A stretch of DNA of 45,539 nt, taken from JAKIVR01 sp035933635 (lineage in GTDB: Archaea > Thermoplasmatota > Thermoplasmata > Lutacidiplasmatales > UBA184). Within the stretch, counting starts at the first letter, position 1. Each line of letters begins with the position of its first letter. Location of the stretch: contig DASYYY010000004.1 of assembly GCA_035933635.1 (NCBI GenBank), positions 1 to 45,539 of the forward strand, given 5' to 3'. Positions 1 to 8,200 of this stretch are shown here, in pieces. Under the pieces are notes generated by a model. It did not search any database, had not been told where the DNA came from, and saw only the letters and a list, made by a program, of their open reading frames with translations. Made by a program: the position numbers and the translations under genes.

Positions 1-15
1 CGCGGAAGCGTCGCG

Positions 16-66
16 GCAGGGCCGAAAGTTATGAGGCGCCGAAAGGCTCCCTTCGAGAATCCCTGC
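16..66 (+). other. possible structured RNA or hairpin upstream of tRNA-Arg
   Basis: A six-base stem (GCAGGG at 16-21 with CCCTGC at 61-66) encloses a smaller hairpin, GCC-GAAA-GGC at 38-47, with a GNRA-type tetraloop. It ends one base before the tRNA. It could be the 3' end of a non-coding RNA cut off by the window edge, or a processing hairpin. I could not match it to RNase P RNA or SRP RNA. Confidence 0.25.
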
Positions 67-67
67 T

Positions 68-144
68 GGGCCCGTAGTATAGCTTGGACATCACAGAGGC
101 CTCCGGAGCCTCGAACCCGGGTTCGAATCCCGGCGGGCCCGCCA
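68..144 (+). tRNA. tRNA-Arg (anticodon CCG)
   Basis: Acceptor stem GGGCCCG (68-74) pairs with CGGGCCC (134-140), followed by discriminator G141 and an encoded CCA (142-144). The anticodon stem GAGGC/GCCTC encloses CTCCGGA, giving anticodon CCG at 103-105, which reads CGG arginine codons. T-stem CCGGG/CCCGG encloses TTCGAAT. The D-stem is poor: only the two outer pairs form. The CCA may be chance, since the two tRNAs near 12.1 kb do not encode it. Confidence 0.85.
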
Positions 145-425
145 CCCCCGACGGTACGAGTATCGCGAATGCCTACTGCGAGCACTCGGAAACGATTCCG
201 CCCCGAATCACCTACCCCGTTCGACGGTCAGTACCGTCTCACCTTCGCGATCCGACCGAATGGAGACCACCCGGTGCCCCAGCAGTCGTGCGAGAGCCGG
301 GAGGTCTTCGTTGGCTGAGGAGTCCTTCGTCCGCACTTCGAGTGAGCTCCCCAATGGCACGGAGCTGATCCGGAGACGGAACTCCTGCGGAAGGTTTCAT
401 CCCGGAGGCGGCAATCACCGGAATC

Positions 426-457
426 TTATATCCATGTTCCATGTAACAGGTTACATG
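426..457 (+). promoter_or_regulatory. vapBC promoter and palindromic operator
   Basis: A TATA-like TTATAT at 426-431 lies about 26 bases before ATG 455, so the transcript is probably leaderless from that ATG. A perfect inverted repeat CATGTAAC-AG-GTTACATG (440-457) covers the inferred transcription start and the start codon itself. This is the expected place for the operator of an autoregulating VapB or VapBC complex; binding is inferred. Confidence 0.6.
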
Positions 458-694
458 AAGTTGATCCAGACCGCGATCGAGGACGAGGAGTACCAGCTTC
501 TGCGTCGCCGGGCCCACGACGAGGGCAAGAGTATGAAGGAGGTAGCTCGGGAAGCTCTCCGGGCCCACCTGCTGCCAGACCGAGTCGACCCCACCGATCC
601 GGTCTTTCACGATTTCCCATTAATCCGGAAAAAGGGGAAAGTTTCCTGGGATTCCAAGGACCATGACGCCTTCCTCTACGATCGGCGCCGATGA
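455..694 (+). CDS. vapB: VapB-type ribbon-helix-helix antitoxin
   Basis: This 79-residue protein is predicted to neutralise the downstream PIN toxin and to repress its own operon. Residues 1-40 (MKLIQTAIEDEEY through REALRAHL) read as a ribbon-helix-helix DNA-binding fold: a short beta strand and two helices. The charged C-terminal half (VFHDFPLIRKKGK and onward) would be the toxin-binding tail. In-frame ATGs exist at 434 and 455. I chose 455 because a TATA box lies 26 bases upstream and an operator palindrome ends at that codon, consistent with a leaderless message. The stop overlaps the vapC start as ATGA, so the two genes are translationally coupled. Confidence 0.8.
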   Translation: MKLIQTAIEDEEYQLLRRRAHDEGKSMKEVAREALRAHLLPDRVDPTDPVFHDFPLIRKKGKVSWDSKDHDAFLYDRRR

Positions 695-1104
695 TCTTCG
701 TTGACACGGGGGCTTGGATCGCCCTTCTCGATCAGCGTGATGGCCATCATCGGCGAGCGCTCGCCTTCCAGGAGGAGCTTACCCGAGGGAAGCACGGACG
801 ATTGATCACCACGGACTACGTCCTTGATGAAGCGGCTACCTTTCTCCGCCGGCGGGGCCCATCGGCGACGCTCCACGCCTTTCGGACCATCCTGGAGCGG
901 AGCCGGAGCGTCGAGATCGTATGGACCTCTCCCGAACGGTTCTGGTCGGCGTGGGACCTGCTTCTCGAACGCGACGACAAATCGTGGAGCCTCACAGACT
1001 GCGTGAGCTTCCAAACGATGCGGTCGCTGGGCATCCATGACTCCTTTGCGTTCGACTCCGATTTCCAAGAGGCCGGGTTCAACCTCCTTCCTGCGACTGA
1101 CTGA
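691..1104 (+). CDS. vapC: VapC-type PIN-domain ribonuclease toxin
   Basis: PIN-domain toxins of the VapC family are Mg2+-dependent endoribonucleases that cut tRNA or rRNA when freed from VapB. The 137-residue length is typical. The acidic catalytic set is present: D5 in MIFVDTG, E47 in TTDYVLDEA, D103 in SLTDC, and D122/D124 in FAFDSDF. All the metal-binding residues are there, so the toxin looks active. It overlaps vapB by four bases and shares its promoter. The RNA target cannot be read from sequence. The nearby tRNA-Arg makes this a plausible insertion neighbourhood, but no attachment-site repeat was seen. Confidence 0.85.
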   Translation: MIFVDTGAWIALLDQRDGHHRRALAFQEELTRGKHGRLITTDYVLDEAATFLRRRGPSATLHAFRTILERSRSVEIVWTSPERFWSAWDLLLERDDKSWSLTDCVSFQTMRSLGIHDSFAFDSDFQEAGFNLLPATD

Positions 1105-1348
1105 GGGATCGGGACGAGTCCCCCCCACGCAAGCTACCTTTTCGAAATCCGGCGGGTCCGTCTCCCCAAATCAAGCGCCACACTCCGCCGGGGCCCTCGA
1201 CCGCGGGAGTTCGACGGTTCGCGAAGGCGTTCTCGAGAGTGCGTTCGCGGAGGTGTGCACCGAATGTGGAACGTCCATCGGCCCGCCCTATCGGCCCAGG
1301 AATCGGGCGCATGGACTCCCCCCAGACCTGGGGGGTGGGGCTCTGTAC

Positions 1349-1843
1349 TCAACGAAGGACGGGGGAAAGGCCGCGAACCGCTCGCTCGAGCTTGTCCAGG
1401 CAGTTGGTCCAACCGGGCAGCAGCCGTGGAAGTATGTGGGGGGCCCCCCTTCGGAGTTCGGCCAGCCGCTCATGGGTGACGGTGAGCTGCGCGTCCGCCT
1501 CTCCCCAGGGCCGAATCTGGACCCGGACGAGGGTGTCGTAGTACTCCCCCTTCTCCGGCTCGGTCCCCACGAACGCCCAGCGGTAGACGAGCTCCCGCGG
1601 TGGATCCAGCTTCAGAAACTGACCCTCGAACCTCCCGGTGCTCACGCCGTGGCGCGAGTGCCAGACCTCGACGCGGCCACCGACGCGAGGCTCGACCGAG
1701 ATCCGGTCGATGTCCAGGTCGTCCGGTGCGATCCACTGACGCATGAGCTGCGGGTCGAGGAACGCCTGAAAGACCCGGTCGGGGCGGGCATGGACGATCC
1801 GCTCGATCCGGATCGAGTCGTCCGAGTCGCCGGATCCGCTCAC
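1349..1843 (-). CDS. SRPBCC (AHSA1-like) domain protein
   Basis: A 164-residue protein of the START/Bet v1-like superfamily, AHSA1 branch, which forms a hydrophobic cavity for small ligands. The family signature is clear: RIERIVHARPDRVFQAF near the N-terminus, then MRQWIAPDD, VEPRVGGRVEV and LVYRWAF. The start is GTG 1843, which overlaps the stop of the upstream arsR gene as GTGA and is preceded by GGAGGAAGC. This makes an ArsR-SRPBCC operon, a common bacterial pairing in which the regulator controls its partner. The ligand is unknown. In-frame codons further upstream lie inside arsR and are unlikely starts. Confidence 0.8.
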   Translation of the reverse strand: MSGSGDSDDSIRIERIVHARPDRVFQAFLDPQLMRQWIAPDDLDIDRISVEPRVGGRVEVWHSRHGVSTGRFEGQFLKLDPPRELVYRWAFVGTEPEKGEYYDTLVRVQIRPWGEADAQLTVTHERLAELRRGAPHILPRLLPGWTNCLDKLERAVRGLSPVLR

Positions 1844-2169
1844 CGCTTCCTCCGGGTCCCCGGGGGTGTCTCCCGCTGGAGGGCCTCGTCCATGCGGTCC
1901 AACCCCTCCTGCCAGTACCGCTGATAGAAGGAAAGCCATTCCGACGCCTCCCTCAGCGAGCGTCCACGGATCGAGTACAGGTGCTCGCGACCGGCCGTGC
2001 GGAGGCCGACCACCCCCGAATCCCTCAGGATACGGAGCTGCTTGGACACCGAGGGCTGGGACATCCGCGTCCGGTGGACCAGCTCGCCGACCGAGCGCTC
2101 ACCATCGCGCAGCGCCTCGAGCAGGTGCCTCCGCGACGGTTCCGCCAGGAGTCGGAACACGTCGTGCAC
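1840..2169 (-). CDS. ArsR/SmtB-family winged-helix repressor
   Basis: This 109-residue regulator has the standard ArsR layout: MHDVFRLLAEPSRRHLLEAL (helix 1-2), ERSVGELVHRTRMSQPSVSKQ (recognition helix-turn-helix) and the wing LRTAGREHLYSI. It lacks the CxC metal site of arsenic sensors, so it probably senses something other than As(III). The GTG start at 2169 lies 25 bases from a TATA-like element (2191-2196), which suggests a leaderless mRNA. A 20-base near-palindrome centred on that TATA box is a likely operator for autorepression. It is co-transcribed with the SRPBCC gene and divergent from the reductase at 2272. Confidence 0.85.
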   Translation of the reverse strand: MHDVFRLLAEPSRRHLLEALRDGERSVGELVHRTRMSQPSVSKQLRILRDSGVVGLRTAGREHLYSIRGRSLREASEWLSFYQRYWQEGLDRMDEALQRETPPGTRRKR

Positions 2170-2184
2170 GGTCGAGACATGCCT

Positions 2185-2204
2185 AAATGGATATATGTCC
2201 GTTT
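2185..2204 (-). promoter_or_regulatory. arsR promoter with near-palindromic operator
   Basis: The reverse-strand TATA element (2191-2196) sits in the middle of a 20-base imperfect palindrome with eight of ten symmetric positions matched (arms AAAyGGAyAT and ATrTCCrTTT). A dimeric ArsR bound here would block TBP directly. The element could also affect the divergent gene that starts at 2272. Confidence 0.55.
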
Positions 2205-2271
2205 ACGTATGTGAACGGGCGTCGGGGCGGTCCGGGTTCCGCGAGGCCCCGAAGGTTCGGGTGGCGTAACG

Positions 2272-2850
2272 ATGCGCAAGATCACGGCGAACGCCTACAT
2301 GACGCTGGACGGCCGCGGCGAGTTCCCGAAGTATCCGGGGTCCGACCGGCCGTCGCCGGAGATCAACGCGCTCTTCCGCCACATGTGGTACGACCGGTTC
2401 GACGATGTCAGCACCGTCGTCATGGGGCGACGCTCCTTCCTCGGTCACCAGAGGACCTGGAGCGAGAAAGCCCTGAAGCCGGGCGAGCCGAAGTGGCTCC
2501 TCGAGTATCGACGATATCTGGACCGGGTGGAGAAGATCTGCCTGTCCCGCCGGCTCAAATCCACCGACTGGGAGAACTCACGGATCCTGCACGGGGATCT
2601 CTCTCGCATTCTGGCGAAACTCAAGCGCGAGAAGGGCGGGAACATTCTCGTGGAGGGTGGTCCGGCGGTGGTCCGCGAATGCCTGCGCCGCGACCTCGTC
2701 GACGACTACTGGTTCTTCGTCATGCCCGTGGTGTATGGAAGGGGCCCCCGATACTGGGGTCCGATGGATGACCAGTGCACGCTCAAGCTCGTCGAGACCA
2801 AGCCCGGAGAGGACCGGGAGATTCTGCTGCACTACGAGGCCGTGCGCTAG
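2272..2850 (+). CDS. dihydrofolate reductase-family (RibD C-terminal-like) protein
   Basis: A 192-residue NADPH-dependent reductase of the RibD-C/DHFR fold. The signatures are ITANAYMTLDG at the N-terminus, VVMGRRSF for the cofactor loop, and NILVEGGPAVVRECLRRDL followed by VMPVVYGRG in the C-terminal half. Stand-alone proteins of this type are common beside ArsR and SRPBCC genes in bacteria and are mostly uncharacterised. A role in riboflavin or folate synthesis should not be assumed. ATG 2272 is the first start in frame. It is divergent from arsR, and the shared intergenic region carries the ArsR-like operator. Confidence 0.8.
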   Translation: MRKITANAYMTLDGRGEFPKYPGSDRPSPEINALFRHMWYDRFDDVSTVVMGRRSFLGHQRTWSEKALKPGEPKWLLEYRRYLDRVEKICLSRRLKSTDWENSRILHGDLSRILAKLKREKGGNILVEGGPAVVRECLRRDLVDDYWFFVMPVVYGRGPRYWGPMDDQCTLKLVETKPGEDREILLHYEAVR

Positions 2851-3088
2851 CCGTACGTGCTGCCCGGTTCGAGGGCGGACCACTCGACGAGCAGCGGTGC
2901 GCTGGGTGAAACCGACCCCACCGATCGACCGACTCGCGGCGGGATTCGCGTGCCGGCCGATTCCCGTTCGATGCACCTAGGCGAGCCGACAGGCTCGATC
3001 GAGATCCTCGGTGCTTTCGGCGTCCGCGGGGGAGCGACCTGCGGAGACCTCTTGCGCTCCGCCACTTTCCGGAGGAGGGAACTGCTGG

Positions 3089-3808
3089 ATGCCGCTCACC
3101 TCGCAGCCCCTCTCGCCCCGCACATGGCCGGCTTTCGCGCGGCTGGTGGAGAAGCATAACGGGATCTTCGGCGGGTGCTGGTGCATCTCCTTCCACCTCG
3201 GCCCGGGCGAGAACAAGCGGGCGCCCGCGGAGTATCGGGCGATGAAGGAGCGCCGGGTACTGGAAGGCCGTGCCCACGCCGCCCTGGTGTTCGACGGCGA
3301 CGACGCGGTCGGGTGGTGCCAGTTCGGCTCGACCGAGGAACTGCCCAACATACGGAGCCGCAAGGCCTACGAGGAGGGTCTCCGGAGTCTGCCCGATTGG
3401 CGGATCACCTGCTTCTTCATCGACCGAAAGCGCCGGGGGGAGGGGATCGCGAACCTCGCCCTCCGCGAGGCGCTCCAGGAGATCGGGCGCCTCGGCGGGG
3501 GGGTCGTGGAAGCGTATCCCGAGGACGTGGCGGACCGGAAGGTCTCGCGTTCGTTCCTGTGCAGCGGTACGCTCGGCATGTTCGAGAAGGAAGGGTTCGA
3601 GCGCGGTCGGAAGATCGCCATGCACCGATGGGTCGTCGCACGGAAGGTCGCCGGAGCTGCCGTCCCGAGCGTGCCGACGACCTCCGCGGCTCCCTCCCGT
3701 GGGGGTGGATCGGTCCGAGCGTCGCCGCCACGCCGGCGCGCTACCGGTTCGCCGCGACCGCCTCGCGCAAGAGCCGGATCGCCACGTCGACGTCCTCGAG
3801 CCCGGTGA
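3089..3808 (+). CDS. GNAT-family N-acetyltransferase
   Basis: A predicted acetyl-CoA-dependent acyltransferase of 239 residues. Motif A, with an R/Q-x-x-G-x-G/A-like pyrophosphate loop, is read in DRKRRGEGIANLAL, and the C-terminal strand-helix in LGMFEKEGFERG. The N-terminal part carries GGCWCISFH, a motif seen in a subset of GNAT proteins of unknown substrate. ATG 3089 is preceded by the purine-rich GGAGGAGGG about ten bases upstream, which favours it over earlier in-frame codons. The last ~45 residues are Pro/Arg/Ser-rich, have no family resemblance and overlap the convergent gene at 3741. The tail may simply be readthrough to the next stop. Confidence 0.75.
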   Translation: MPLTSQPLSPRTWPAFARLVEKHNGIFGGCWCISFHLGPGENKRAPAEYRAMKERRVLEGRAHAALVFDGDDAVGWCQFGSTEELPNIRSRKAYEEGLRSLPDWRITCFFIDRKRRGEGIANLALREALQEIGRLGGGVVEAYPEDVADRKVSRSFLCSGTLGMFEKEGFERGRKIAMHRWVVARKVAGAAVPSVPTTSAAPSRGGGSVRASPPRRRATGSPRPPRARAGSPRRRPRAR

Positions 3809-4121
3809 GCTGGACCGCGACCCAGTTCGCGGTCGGGCTTCGTGCGTGCACGTTCCGCTCGAAACCACCGGACGACCATCGGGCGCCGATCACCGCGCTG
3901 GTCAGACGTACATCCACGCGCGCGTCGCCGTGGAAATGTGCGATCTCGCGGTCCCCGGCGAAATACGAGGATCCGTGACCCCGCCGTAGGGCGGGTCGAC
4001 GGACCACCCCGGGCATCTCGCAGGCGCGCCGGTCGAACTCCTCCCTCGGCGAAGGTGCAGGCGCGGTGCATTCCCCCCGGTCCCGGCTAGGGAGGCGAAC
4101 GGATGACGTGGCTGGCCGCAC
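3741..4121 (-). CDS. DUF5519 ('luciferase family') protein
   Basis: A protein of up to 126 residues matching the small DUF5519 family, which is annotated 'luciferase' for historical reasons and has no proven light-emitting role. Family features seen are SSYFAGDREIAHFHGD, then VDVRLTSAVIG, the segment NWVAVQL, and a final helix DVDVAIRLLREAV. The GTG at 4121 is the most upstream usable start; a shorter start is possible because the conserved part begins around MPGVVRRPALRRG. It converges on the GNAT gene and overlaps its non-conserved tail by 68 bases. Confidence 0.65.
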   Translation of the reverse strand: MRPATSSVRLPSRDRGECTAPAPSPREEFDRRACEMPGVVRRPALRRGHGSSYFAGDREIAHFHGDARVDVRLTSAVIGARWSSGGFERNVHARSPTANWVAVQLTGLEDVDVAIRLLREAVAANR

Positions 4122-4212
4122 TCCATCGCCCGTAGGTCGGGACTCGAACGCGTGCGGCGGGTGGCGGTAGTAGGCCCGTCAAATCCAAGAAGAGGGTCCC
4201 GATGGAACCTCC

Positions 4213-5004
4213 GTGCGTCTCGAGTCCCGGATCGATGGCCATGTCGCGTGGATGACGCTCCACCGACCCGAGGTCCTCAACGCGATCGACCCCGAGACCC
4301 ACGACGAACTCGTGCAAGCCTGGGTCCGGTTCCGCGACGACCCGAAGCTCCGTGTCGCCGTCCTGACCGGGGCCGGACCCAAGGCCTTCTGCGCCGGCGT
4401 CGACCTGAATCGCATGGGCGACTTCTACCGCAGCGCCCCCTCCGGAGAGCGGGCCGAGCGGTGGAACCACGAGCCCGGCATCGGCGGGATCACACGGAAC
4501 CTTCCCCTCGGTAAACCGGTGATCGCCGCGGTGAACGGGATCTGCCTGGGGGGCGGGTTGGAGCTCGCGCTCGCCTGCGATCTCCGCATCGCGAGCGAAA
4601 ATGCCACCTTCGGGTTGCCCGAGGTGAAATGGGCCATCATTCCGGGGCAGGGCGGCACCCAGCGGCTCGCCCGGGCGGTGGGTCCGGCTCTCGCACTGGA
4701 GATGACGCTGACCGGCCAGCCGATCGACGCCGCCCGGGCTTTGGCCGCGGGCCTGGTCAGCCAGGTCCATCCGCCCGAACGGCTCGCTGCGGCGGCGGGG
4801 TCGCTCGCCGCGACGATCGCCGCCCACCCGCCGCGCGCGGTCCGCGCCGCGCTCGAGGCGGTCCAGCGCGGCCTCGACCTTCCCCTCGCCGAAGGCCTAC
4901 GGCTCGAACAGCAGCTGGCCGACCCGCTGCGGGACAGCCCCGACAACCGGGAGGCTCGCGCGGCGTTCCGAGAGAAGCGTCCTCCCCGCTGGAGCGATAG
5001 CTAG
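4213..5004 (+). CDS. enoyl-CoA hydratase/isomerase (crotonase family)
   Basis: A 263-residue crotonase, predicted to hydrate or isomerise acyl-CoA thioesters in the cytoplasm. The CoA-binding and oxyanion-hole segments are AFCAGVDL and GICLGGG. The two glutamates used by true enoyl-CoA hydratases are both present, E117 in GGGLELALACDL and E137 in FGLPEVKWAIIPGQGG, which favours hydratase over dehalogenase or decarboxylase activity. GTG 4213 is the start; a nearby ATG at 4202 is out of frame. No other beta-oxidation gene lies beside it, so its pathway cannot be assigned from context. Confidence 0.85.
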   Translation: MRLESRIDGHVAWMTLHRPEVLNAIDPETHDELVQAWVRFRDDPKLRVAVLTGAGPKAFCAGVDLNRMGDFYRSAPSGERAERWNHEPGIGGITRNLPLGKPVIAAVNGICLGGGLELALACDLRIASENATFGLPEVKWAIIPGQGGTQRLARAVGPALALEMTLTGQPIDAARALAAGLVSQVHPPERLAAAAGSLAATIAAHPPRAVRAALEAVQRGLDLPLAEGLRLEQQLADPLRDSPDNREARAAFREKRPPRWSDS

Positions 5005-5224
5005 GTCCGTCTCAACCACCGGCCCGGAGGAGGAAGGGCCTCCCGCATCCTCGAGCCAGCGGCGTACGTCGCCGCCGGGCGCTTCTACTTGGCGAAGGAG
5101 CTACGGGCGACCGAAGAAAAGAGCCGATTCGGCGCCCCGACCACGCTGCGCGGGGGCGCGGGCGGGGGGGGCGAAGGGAGAAGGGGTTGGCGCAGGGACG
5201 AGATCGATCCGACCCGTGTCCGAT

Positions 5225-8200
5225 TCAGCGGCTCCGTCCGCTGGCCGCCTGCTGGCCCGTCGAGGGGCTGGAGGCCCTCAGCCGTCCCAGCCCGACGAAC
5301 GCGATGACCCCCGCCGCGGCCACGCCCACGATCAGCAGGATCGGGCCGAGCCCGAATCCGCCGCCACCACCGCTGGCGGTGGTGGACAGGGGCGTGAGCG
5401 AGATGGTGATCGGGACCGTGGCGTTGGTCGAGAACTTGTGGGCCGAGCTCTGGCCGATGTACCCGCCCGCGCTGACGTTGAACCCGTAGGACCCGATGTA
5501 CACCGGGGCCACGAACGTCCCGAGCGCCCCCGTCGTGTAGGTGTTGGTCTCGGGGTAGGAGTCCTGCGTCGAGCCGGCGATGACCACCGTCGCGTTGGCG
5601 ATCGGCGCCCCGGTCAGGCTGTTGACGACCACGCCGTAGACCTGCGCGGTCACCGGGAACATCTGCAGGTTGCGCACCGTCGACGTGCCCTGGACCTCGA
5701 CCGAGAAGGTCACCGGCGCGTAGATCGACTGGAACACGCCCGTGGCCTCCGTGGTGAACGTGTAGCTGCCGTTCCCCAGCGCGATCGAGTAGGTACCGAA
5801 CTTGTCCGAGGTCGCCACCAGGCTGCCCTGCGTGTAGAACTCGACGTTCGGAACCAGGTCGCCCGTCAGCCCGTCGCGGGTGGTCCCCGAGACGGTGTAG
5901 AGCGCCTGCGGGAGCACGAAGTCCTCGCTCGTGACGTTGGCGTGGACGACGACGAAGCGCCCCTCGCTCGTGTAGCCGTTGGCGGCGGCGGCGACGTAGT
6001 AGGTGCCCCACGGGACGACCAGGTTGTAGACGCCGGCCGCGTTCGTGGCCGTCGCGTAGTTCGTGCCGGCCGAGACGACCGCCCCCGCGAGCGGGAGGAG
6101 GTCGGTGCCGCCGGTGACGACGCCCGAGATCGAGAACAGCTGGTCGGTGCCGACGGGTGTCAGGAAGACCGTCGGGACGTCGGTGACCTGGCCGCTGAGC
6201 ATCGCGGTAGTGATGTAGCCGTCCTGGTAGCCGGGCGCCGAGGCGGTGAGCACGTAGGCGCCGGGGGGCCCGAACAGGTAGTACCGTCCGGCACCGCTGG
6301 CGGCCTCGAGCACCGTGCAGTTCCCCGCGCTCCATGTCGGACAGGCCCGCACGAGGGTGCCGGCGATCGGCGCGTCGGTGTCGGAACCCAGCACCGTGCC
6401 CTGGATCGCCCCGTACTCGGCGAGCTGGATCGTGCCGAGGCTGACGACCTCACCGGCCGTCAGCGAGATCGGCAGGTAGCTCGTGTTGTAGTAGCTGTCG
6501 TTGATCGCGAGGATGTAGTTCCCCGCCGGCACGGAGAGCGTGAAGTAGCCGATGACGTCGGTCTTCACCGTCTCGAAGCACGGCCCGGTCGGTTGACCGG
6601 GGAGCGCCAGCACCGAGCAGACACTGACGTTGGCGTTGTCCAGCGGGTCGCCCGAGGGGTCGCCCAGCACGGTGCCCGTGATCGTCGCGTACTGGCTCAG
6701 GACGAAGGTACCCGCCCACTGCCAAGTATCGGAGTGGACGACGATGTTCTCCAGCGAGCCGTTCACCGCGAAGTCGGGGATCGAGACGTTGATCACGTCG
6801 GCGCCGGGGCGGGCGATGACCCAGAAGTAGCCCGAGCCGTTGGTCGTCGCGTTCGAGCTCGAGCACTGCGGGAAGGCCACCGGGCAGACCGAGACGTAGG
6901 CCTGGTAGAGCGCTCCGAGACCGGGGTAGCCGAGCACGCGGCCGGCCACGATCCCCTCGCCGGTCAGGTTGACCGTCTCGTTGAGGACCTTGCCCGGAGT
7001 CGCCTGGACCTCGCTGTTGTTGGTCTCGTAGCCGCTCCGTGTGACCGACAGCTGCACCGGGTTGTTCAGCGCCATGTCCGAGAGGTAGGCTCCGACATAG
7101 TTGCCGATCAGGCCGGGTGCCCCCGAGATCGAGGCGTTGTCGGTCGTCGTGATCGCCGGGATCGGCACGCCGCTGTTGTTGGCCGGGTCCCAGACGACAC
7201 CGCGGACCCATCCCCACGGGATGATCGAGACGTTCCCGATCTTCCCGAAGTGGTTCTGGGTGCCGTTGATGATCGACGTTTCGCTCTGATTGACCGAGAT
7301 GTTCATCTCGCCGGTGATGTTGAAGTCGGGCGCCGACACCGCGATCGTGACGTTCGCCCCGGGCGGAGCGGACATGTTGACATACCCCCAGCCGTCGGAG
7401 GTGGTCGGCAACGAGGAGATCTCGGTCGCGTTCTTGGTCCAGACGTTCGCGGCCGCGGTGGCGTAGGGGACCCGTAGCGTGTTGGCCCCGTAGGGTAGGA
7501 CGCTGGCCGTGACGTTGAACTGGATCCACCCGAAGTGCTCCAGCGAGGCGAGCGGCAGCACGTTCAGCTGCGAGGGGAGTTTGGCGATCGTCTCGTTGTA
7601 GTCGTAGGTGTTGGTCAGGTTCTCCTTGACCGGAACCCACGCCGAGCCCTGGACGAGGTCGTTGGTGATGTTCCCAGGGGGCAGGAAGACGACGTACCCG
7701 CCGCCGCCGGTCAGCGCCTCGCCGGCACTGACGGCGCCGAGGGTGGGCGTCACCGCCTGCAGCCCGACGGTGCCCCATCGGACAGGACTGCGGTTGTGGT
7801 CGGAGGCGTCCATGACCACCCCGGTGTAGGCGGCGAAGACCGTGACGCCCATGACGAAGGTCGGGGCGCCGGAGGTGGTCGGCTCGTTGGTGACGTTCCA
7901 CTTCGAGCTGTTGGTCAGGTAGCCGCCCGCGGCGGTCCCCGTTCCGGTGGCCGTTCCGGTGACGGAGATGCGGTCGTACTTGCCGAGCGGGGCGGTGATG
8001 TTGAAGAACCCGCCGGAGTCGGTCGGGCCGCTCGCGCCGCAGAAGGTCAGGTTCGCCACACAGACCCGGACCGTGGCGGCGGGTCCGACGCCCTGGCTGT
8101 AGCTGACGTTCGCGCTCCAGGGGTTGATCACGATCTGCCCGTGCAGCACCGGGAGGGGGACCAGGCGGACCGTCCCGATGTCGATCGAGGGGGTCGTCCC

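Noticed and set aside
2783..3868. 361-codon reverse frame opposite the GNAT gene
   Set aside because: Arg/Ser/Pro-rich antisense shadow of the GNAT gene; no domain and no start or promoter signal.
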